Shown piece after piece: positions 58,385-64,000 of a stretch of 64,000 nucleotides of DNA. Position 1 is the stretch's first letter. Every line of letters begins with the position of its first letter. A program made the position numbers and the translations under genes. The notes beneath the pieces are model-generated. The model was not told where the DNA came from and did no database searches. It was given only the letters and a program-made list of their open reading frames with translations. The stretch comes from Undaria pinnatifida (taxonomy: Eukaryota; Sar; Phaeophyceae; Laminariales; Alariaceae): positions 12,289,007-12,353,006 of the forward strand of contig JABAKD010000016.1 of NCBI GenBank assembly GCA_012845835.1, written 5' to 3'.

Positions 58385-59575
58385 TGGTTGTTGTTGTTGT
58401 TGTTCTCACATTAACTCGCATAATCAAGTCCGTGGTCACAGGACAGGCTCCAGTCACTCTGGAGCTGAGGAATACCCCAGGAAAAACACACACACAACCC
58501 AAGGTGGTACACGCATATATCACATCTGACGCAATTCATGCCTCCATCAGAAATATATAAAAGTGAAATCGGGGGTCAGTCTACGATGTGCCAGGTCCTG
58601 CCCGTTGCATACGTCTCACTTTTTTTTTTTTTTTTTTTTTCTTTCTCACACTCTTACTTTCCAGCTTCTGGACAAGCCGTGGTCACAGGTGTCGTCCCTT
58701 CTCCCCCCCGGTTCTTGCCTTCAATTTTTATCGCGCATAGGGTTCAGCAGTCCCACTGCTCGTCGATTTTTCATCGAATGTTGCTAACTCACGCTCTCGC
58801 GCTTTCCGCAAGTCAATTTGTGCACAAGAAAAAGTCCCAACGAATTTATACGAGTATGCACTCGGCGGGGCTCGAACTCACGAAACTGACCTCTACCAGG
58901 CTCGAGGATAACCTGATACGCCACCGGGGCCACTACTCACGCCTGGAGGAACCAAATATTCAGATTGCCACCCAAGGAAGACTACCACGTATATATATAT
59001 ATATAACACGTAGTATCCATCACTCCGCATACGCACGACAGGCATAAGTCAATTGGAGGAAAAGAAACAAAGAAAAGAAAAGAAGATAAAGGAAAGGAAA
59101 GAAAAGAGAAGAAAAACGAAACAAAACGAAAAAAGCAAGCGAAGAGAAGAAGACAAGAAAAGCAAGAAAAGACAAGACAAGAAAGCGAGAGAAGAAGAAG
59201 AGAAAAAAAAAAGAAAAAAGAAAATGAAAAAGAAGAGAAATAAAGACGTCAGACTGGCAGACCCTAGGAACTGGCTAAGGATGGCATTGGGCTAACAGAG
59301 GGTATCACGTCCATCATCAATGGCACCTGGGAGAGAACGCAACATGGCGAAGAAGTCAGGGCGGTCTTACGCTATCTTGTGACGGCCATTAGAAGGCCCA
59401 CAACTTTCAATACGATGATGGCCAAACCCAGATTTCAGTCTCTTGGGCATGACGCTCCCCCTTCCCCCCCTCCCCTTTTCCTCCCTTTCCCCCTTCCCCC
59501 CTCCCCCAGTCCCCTCCCCGCCCCCCCCCCTTCCCCCTCCCCCCGGCCGCTTGGAGATGCCGATGGTACTCCTAT
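58385..59575 (-). mobile_element. LINE family A copy A3, 3' part
   Basis: Read on the minus strand, the copy begins near 59575 in the end of the coding region and G-rich spacer (plus strand CCCCGGCCGCTTGGAGATGC). It continues through the purine-rich tract on the plus strand (59055-59245) and ends at GTTCTCACATTAACTCG and a TTG array near 58388. The Lys-rich plus frame here is the complement of the pyrimidine tract and is not a gene. Confidence 0.85.
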
Positions 59576-59798
59576 TTAGCTGCTGTTGCTGCCTCCTCTG
59601 TTTTGCTGCTGTGCTACTATTAATACTGCGCCATATGCTTTCATTATCTTATCTTTTGACCTGCTCGACCGTCCCTCTTTATTTTCTAGTTTGCCGTTCC
59701 CTGCGTTGTTTAGTGCTTGGATTCTTGGCTCACTTTTTATTCTGCCTAGCATTCTGCCTGACTTACTATGTTTCACCTCCGTAGGGAGAACTTGTACC

Positions 59799-60061
59799 AT
59801 GTCTAATAATACGACGAGCGGCTCTTCTAAACTACCTGTCACAAAACAGGTACTAGAGGTATATACCTGTACTGCTGTACTTCGTATGTACTAACGTGTT
59901 CTTGCTTATGACGTCAGGGCCAGCGCACGGATGAGGAGTCAGCTTGCTTCGTGAAGTTCCTAAAACAGACCTCCCCGAAGCAGCTGTTACGAGGCGGGCG
60001 TCAACGCTCCCTACTCCAGACTTTGAACGATAACAAGATCGCCAAATGGTTGATACAGTAG
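59799..60061 (+). CDS. Possible small spliced gene, 64 residues
   Basis: Exon 1 is 59799-59849 (ATG, 17 codons, ending ACAAAACAG) and exon 2 is 59918-60061 (ending TAG). Both are in phase 0. The 68-nt intron starts GTACTA, ends GACGTCAG and contains TACTAAC about 24 nt before the acceptor, a perfect branch-point consensus. The product is basic, with a Ser/Thr/Asn-rich start and a helical C-terminal half (LLQTLNDNKIAKWLIQ). I do not recognise the family. It lies inside the RNase III intron between two LINE copies, on the same strand as RNase III. Confidence 0.4.
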
Positions 60062-60644
60062 TGGTGTAGACCACCGCGTGACAAGACCCTTTAGGTGGCC
60101 TCATCTCCGGTTTCGTCTTACTCGGCGTTGGTCTTAATCCGGGACAACATCGAAAACGGCGGGGGAAAGTCATGATGTGATCACTGTGCACGACTCGTTA
60201 GACTTGAACGCCGGCTGAGATCGGTCCTCACGCCTACGAGAGGCGCACATCATTAGGGTGGAAACGGCTCGTGATAGCCTGACGTGACGACATTCGGATG
60301 CACCCATGAAATGTAGACGAGGACCAAAGGAGGATGGAGTAAACGTCTGAGTTAAATCGACACACGACGCGTATGAAAATACGTGGACGTGTGGTGAGCT
60401 AAAGCTTTATTTTTCCCCATCCGCCGGAGGATAAAAAAAAAAAAAGTAAACGTCGTACCGATATTAATTCAGGTACCTGGTATGTCATAGAGCCGCCCAA
60501 TCGCAGGAGAGTCGGCAAGAGATCGTTTCACTTGCCGAGCAATTTTTCAAAATGCCCAACGAGGGCGTCTAGAACTCTCAAACCTTCCGACGAACAACTA
60601 CTCACAGCTGACGTATGCGATCGATTTTGATATAATGCGTCGGT
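60062..60644. other. No further gene recognised
   Basis: The stretch follows the possible small gene and includes the repeat at 60345-60445. No other coding motif is supported. Confidence 0.3.
60345..60445 (-). repeat. Dispersed repeat, inverted copy of 14745-14850
   Basis: CGACACACGACGCGTATGAA, GTGTGGTGAGCTAAAGC and TTTATTTTTCCCCATCCGCC mirror the copy at 14745, with an A run at the corresponding edge. Confidence 0.7.
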
Positions 60645-62450
60645 TGGTGTTGTTGCTGTTGTTGTTGTTCTCACATTAACTCGTATAATCAAGTCCGTGG
60701 TCACAGGACAGGCTCCAGTCACTCTGGAGTTGAGGATTACCCCAGGAAAAAACACACACAACCCAAGGTGGTACACGCATATATCACATCTGACGCAATT
60801 CATGCCTCCACCAGAAACATATAAAAGTGAAATCGGGAGTCAGTCTACGATGTGCCAGGTCCAGGCCGGTGCATACGTCTCACTACTCACGCCTGGAGAA
60901 ACCAAATGTTCCGATTGCCACCCAAGGAAGACTACCACGTATATATAACACGTAGTATCCATCACTCCGCATACGCACGACAGGCATAAGTCAATTGGAG
61001 GAAAAGAAACAAAGAAAAGAAAAGAAGATAAAGGAAAGGAAAGAAAAGAGAAGAAAAACGAAACAAAACGAAAAAAGCAAGCAAAGAGAAAGACAAGAAA
61101 AGCAAGAAAAGAGAAGACAAGAAAGCAAGAAAAGAAGAAGAGAAAAAAAAAGAAGAAAAAAGAAAAAGAAGAAAAGAAATAAAAACGTCATACTGGCAGA
61201 CCCTAGGAACTGGCTAAGGATGGCATTGGGCTAACAGAGGGTATCACGTCCATCATCAATGGCACCTGGGAGAAAACGCAACATGGCGAAGATGTTAGGG
61301 CGGTCTTATGCTATCTTATGACGGCCATTAGAAGGCCCACAACTTTCAATACGATGATGGCCAAACCCAGATTTCAGTCTCCTGGGCAAGACGCTCCCCC
61401 TTCCCCCCCTCCCCCCTTCCTCCCTTTCCCCCTTCCCCCTCCCCCCCTCCCCCAGTCCCCTCCCCGCCCCCCCTTCTTCCCCCTCCCCCCGGCCGCTTAG
61501 AGATGCCGACGGTGGATGGCGCTGCCGCAGCCTTTGCGCGTCGCTCTGCAGCTTTGGGTCTCTCCGTTTCATGCCAATTCCTCATGAACAACTCGGCTCC
61601 CTCCTCTACTCTTCGAAACCATCTGCCAGCGTTCTGAGCAACCTTTCGCCATCCTCCGAATTTCATTCCAAAGACCGACATATCCTCCTTCAGGTGATCC
61701 ATCCAGTCTTTCTCTTGCCCCTCTGAGTGGCCCTTACCCCCAACAAGCTCCCCAAACATGACCCTGTGTGGCAGACGCTCCTCCCCCATACGTGCCACAA
61801 ATCCCGCAAACAAAATTCTCCGTTTGCGCACTATCGCCTCAACGCTCTCGGAATCTGTCTGGGCAAGCGCGTCGGCGTACAATAGGGTGTGGTCGTCGCG
61901 CTTCCGTTTCCGCCATCCAAGGCATCAGAGGAACATGGAGCGGTGAACCCGTCGTAGCCTGTCATAGTCAGGCTTCTTCGGGCTCCACGTCATGCAACCG
62001 TACAGCAGTGTCTCGACCACCTCAGCTTTCAGCAACCACACCTTCAACCGTAAACGCACACCCGGGCGATCATAGATTTCCATCTTATACTGCTGGAAGC
62101 ACGCCCAGGCCCTCTGAAGACGCCGCGTTATTTCAATACTAAGGTCTCTGTCTGCGGTGATAGCCCCGCCCAAGTACACAAACTGGATTGTTTGTTTGTA
62201 AACCTGGCCGGCTGCATTGATCGTGAAGGACACCTTCCCCCCGCTTTTGGTTTCCAGGCACATTATCTCTGTTTTTGCCTCGGATACTGTAAGCCCGAAC
62301 GACGAGCACGCAGTCACGATCGCCGTCATCATCCTCTCCAGCCCTTCTGATGATCGCGATACGATGCCCGCATCGTCCGCGTAAAGCATACCCCACAATA
62401 GTGATCTCCTGTTGTCCCGTCAAAGCGCCCCAAACCGCCCCGCACCGCAC
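60645..62450 (-). pseudogene. LINE family A copy A4, longest in the window
   Basis: Reading from 62450 downward, YADD is encoded at 62372-62383 (MLYADDAGIVS). FGLTVSEAKTEIM, QFVYLGGAITA, EITRRLQRAWACFQQY and VVETLLYGCMTWSPKKPDYD follow in one frame. RRILFAGFVARMGEERLPHR and GQEKDWMDHLKEDM come after a frame change near 61920. Then come the Ala/Arg-rich C-terminus, a G-rich spacer (61390-61495), a pyrimidine-rich tract (60990-61190) and the conserved 3' end with a TTG array near 60655. The reverse transcriptase starts at its catalytic half, so it is 5'-truncated. Confidence 0.9.
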
Positions 62451-63647
62451 CGCCTCTTTAGACGGAATATACCAGCGTCAGTGCGGGGAGTCCTATGGCG
62501 GCTGCTCGTCATGAGGGGCACGAGTGCCGCCAACTGACATCTGTGCGGACTAAGTGTGGCTGATAGTTTCTCAATCGCCAGCGAGGGAAATGAGTACGCC
62601 GCTTGCGACAGCAGGCATGGCTTGATATCCCTTCTGCCTTAGCTATAAATAATGCTTCATGCTCGTATTGTTAAAGCATTATGTGGCATAATTTGTTATT
62701 GAACTTTCTTGGCTAAAATATGGCTCAACTGGGCTTCTTTTTTAGCTTCATGCGGTCATCGGGAGAAAAGATCGCACACTGTGTTGTCACGAGCCGAAGC
62801 GGCAGCAGCAGCCCCTACTACCAAAGGAACCCTCTGCGAAAAAGATTACCAGCCCCTCGTGCCACCGCGTAGAACGTGGGGTGGAAGATGCCCATGGCAC
62901 ATGATGGAGTAGACAAGCTCCGCTCACGCGGTACGCATCGGGGGACAAGGTAGAGATCGCCAAGCTCGAGGCCCAATCGACGCGAAGAAGAAGGGAAATG
63001 GTCTCCAGCGCAGGGGAAGGGTTGGATGGGAGTAAGGGTTGCGTGCGTCTTTGTAAGGAGGCGTGACCGCGCCCTTGGGGTAGGGTTAGTTGGAGAAGTT
63101 GGCGCTGTTCGTTACGCCTGCCGAACAACACGCAACGACCCGAACTGTAGTATAGAAATGTAGTTTCTCCATTGCGTGGCGCTGTTGGCTTTTGGTGCAC
63201 ACCCAAGAGCGTCTAGAGTCTCGGACGGCGCGCGGCAGTGCGCAGTGCGTTTTTTTTTTGTGTTGGTGACGGATCGGCCCTAACCACGGAACCAGCAGGC
63301 AAGCGAATAAACTAAAGGACGGACGGACGGACGGACGAACAAAAGACATAAAACAACACAAAACAACACAAAACAAAAGCAATACCACGCACAGAACAAT
63401 ACGAAACAAAACAAAACTAACCGAGACGAAGCGAAACAAAACAACCAAAACAAAACAAAAACAAAACAAAACAAGCAACTAACGCACAGACGCACAAACA
63501 AACACCTGATACAAACGAACACGAACAGCTCGTGTACTCGGTAGTAACCCCCCGCTCGTCTACCCGCCCCTTCTGCTTGCCCTGTTCACCCTCTATGTGT
63601 TTTTGGTTTCGCTGTTTCCGTAGTTACCGTTTCTCCGCATCGGCCAG
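62451..63647. other. No exon recognised; rest of RNase III intron
   Basis: A GGAC array is at 63318-63338, and AAAAC/ACAAA-rich low-complexity DNA at 63350-63475. If RNase III needs a linking exon between 56983 and 63648, it could lie here, but I did not find it. Confidence 0.3.
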
Positions 63648-63702
63648 GGGCAGCCGGTCCGAGGGACCAAGATTATGGCCGACTGCTTCGAAGCTGTCTT
63701 GG
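63648..63702 (+). CDS. RNase III, second visible exon
   Basis: The exon is bounded by CGGCCAG and GGTGAGT. It is in phase 0 at its start and phase 1 at its end. It encodes GQPVRGTKIMADCFEAVL. KIMADCFEAVLG is the conserved 'K.LAD.fEAl.GA' helix of RNase III, with the second pair of metal ligands (Asp at 63681-63683, Glu at 63690-63692). It complements the first exon exactly, and the gene continues beyond the window. The 3' exons and any double-stranded RNA-binding domain are not visible. Confidence 0.75.
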
Positions 63703-64000
63703 GTGAGTGCCTAACTCGACTCGTGCTGTACTTCCTTCCTGCGCTCACCACTCTAGTCGTTTTCCCTCAACACAGCACACCATAGTCACACGCTGTTGCC
63801 ACTTACTGCTCGCGATGAACTACAGTACCGTACTGGCGGTTTATAGCGTGACGTCTTGAGCTTTGGGGGGTTGGGAATGTGGGGGGGATGGTCGAGGACG
63901 CAGCAGGGAACGGTTTATAAGCAGTGTCGCTTTCCCATGGCGTACAAGCTGGGCCGGCCAAGAAACCCATAATCCGTCAGTCGGGCATATCTTTTGAGCG
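63703..64000 (+). other. RNase III intron and window end
   Basis: No further exon is recognised. A G-rich patch is near 63865-63890. Confidence 0.35.

Noticed and set aside
59053-59295. Lys/Arg/Glu-rich frame, also at 60995-61234
   Set aside because: It is the complement of the LINE A pyrimidine tract and is repeated with each LINE copy.

Overview
The window is eukaryotic nuclear DNA that is gene-poor and rich in transposable elements. Only two host genes are convincing, and both are split by introns. They are a serine peptidase of family S28 on the minus strand (exons from 25132 to 31911, with a probable N-terminal exon at 46243-46503) and an RNase III on the plus strand (exon at 56430-56983, second exon at 63648-63702, continuing past the window). 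Spliced genes, GT-AG introns of 300-500 bp and the mixture of Copia, hAT-like and non-LTR elements point to a large-genome protist or alga. A brown alga or another stramenopile is my best guess, but this is inference from general character and not from a diagnostic marker.

Layout. 1-4 kb: a hAT-like transposon (153-2310) with a broken transposase, then a foldback element made almost wholly of GGAAGCTTCC units (2488-3860). 4.9-6.5 kb: a broken LINE reverse transcriptase, then a 290-bp tandem repeat. 6.8-13.2 kb: a long palindromic element whose left arm was split by a nearly complete Ty1/Copia retrotransposon (6920-12615, 532-bp LTRs, TGATA target duplication). 13-25 kb: no convincing gene, but several tandem and dispersed repeats. 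25-32 kb: the S28 peptidase, with repeat copies inside its introns. 32-46 kb: TE graveyard with two kinds of LINE relic, some carrying nested short elements, plus a GACCC repeat and a CGGTAC-rich element. 46-56 kb: the N-terminal S28 exon, more LINE copies, an AAT array, a second CGGTAC-rich element and CAA-tailed elements. 56-64 kb: RNase III, whose roughly 6.6-kb intron holds two LINE copies and a possible small spliced gene.

The transposable elements fit together. LINE family A ends in a (CAA)n tail after a conserved terminal segment. A second family (B), with no visible reverse transcriptase, carries the same terminal segment and tail, as expected of a non-autonomous partner. A short family (C), with the conserved blocks AGCTGTGAG and GCAAGCTGCGTG, occurs about a dozen times. 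In three places it interrupts LINE reading frames or LINE sequence so cleanly that its boundaries can be read.

All exon boundaries come from reading splice signals, phase and protein-family motifs by eye. No search or alignment was run.
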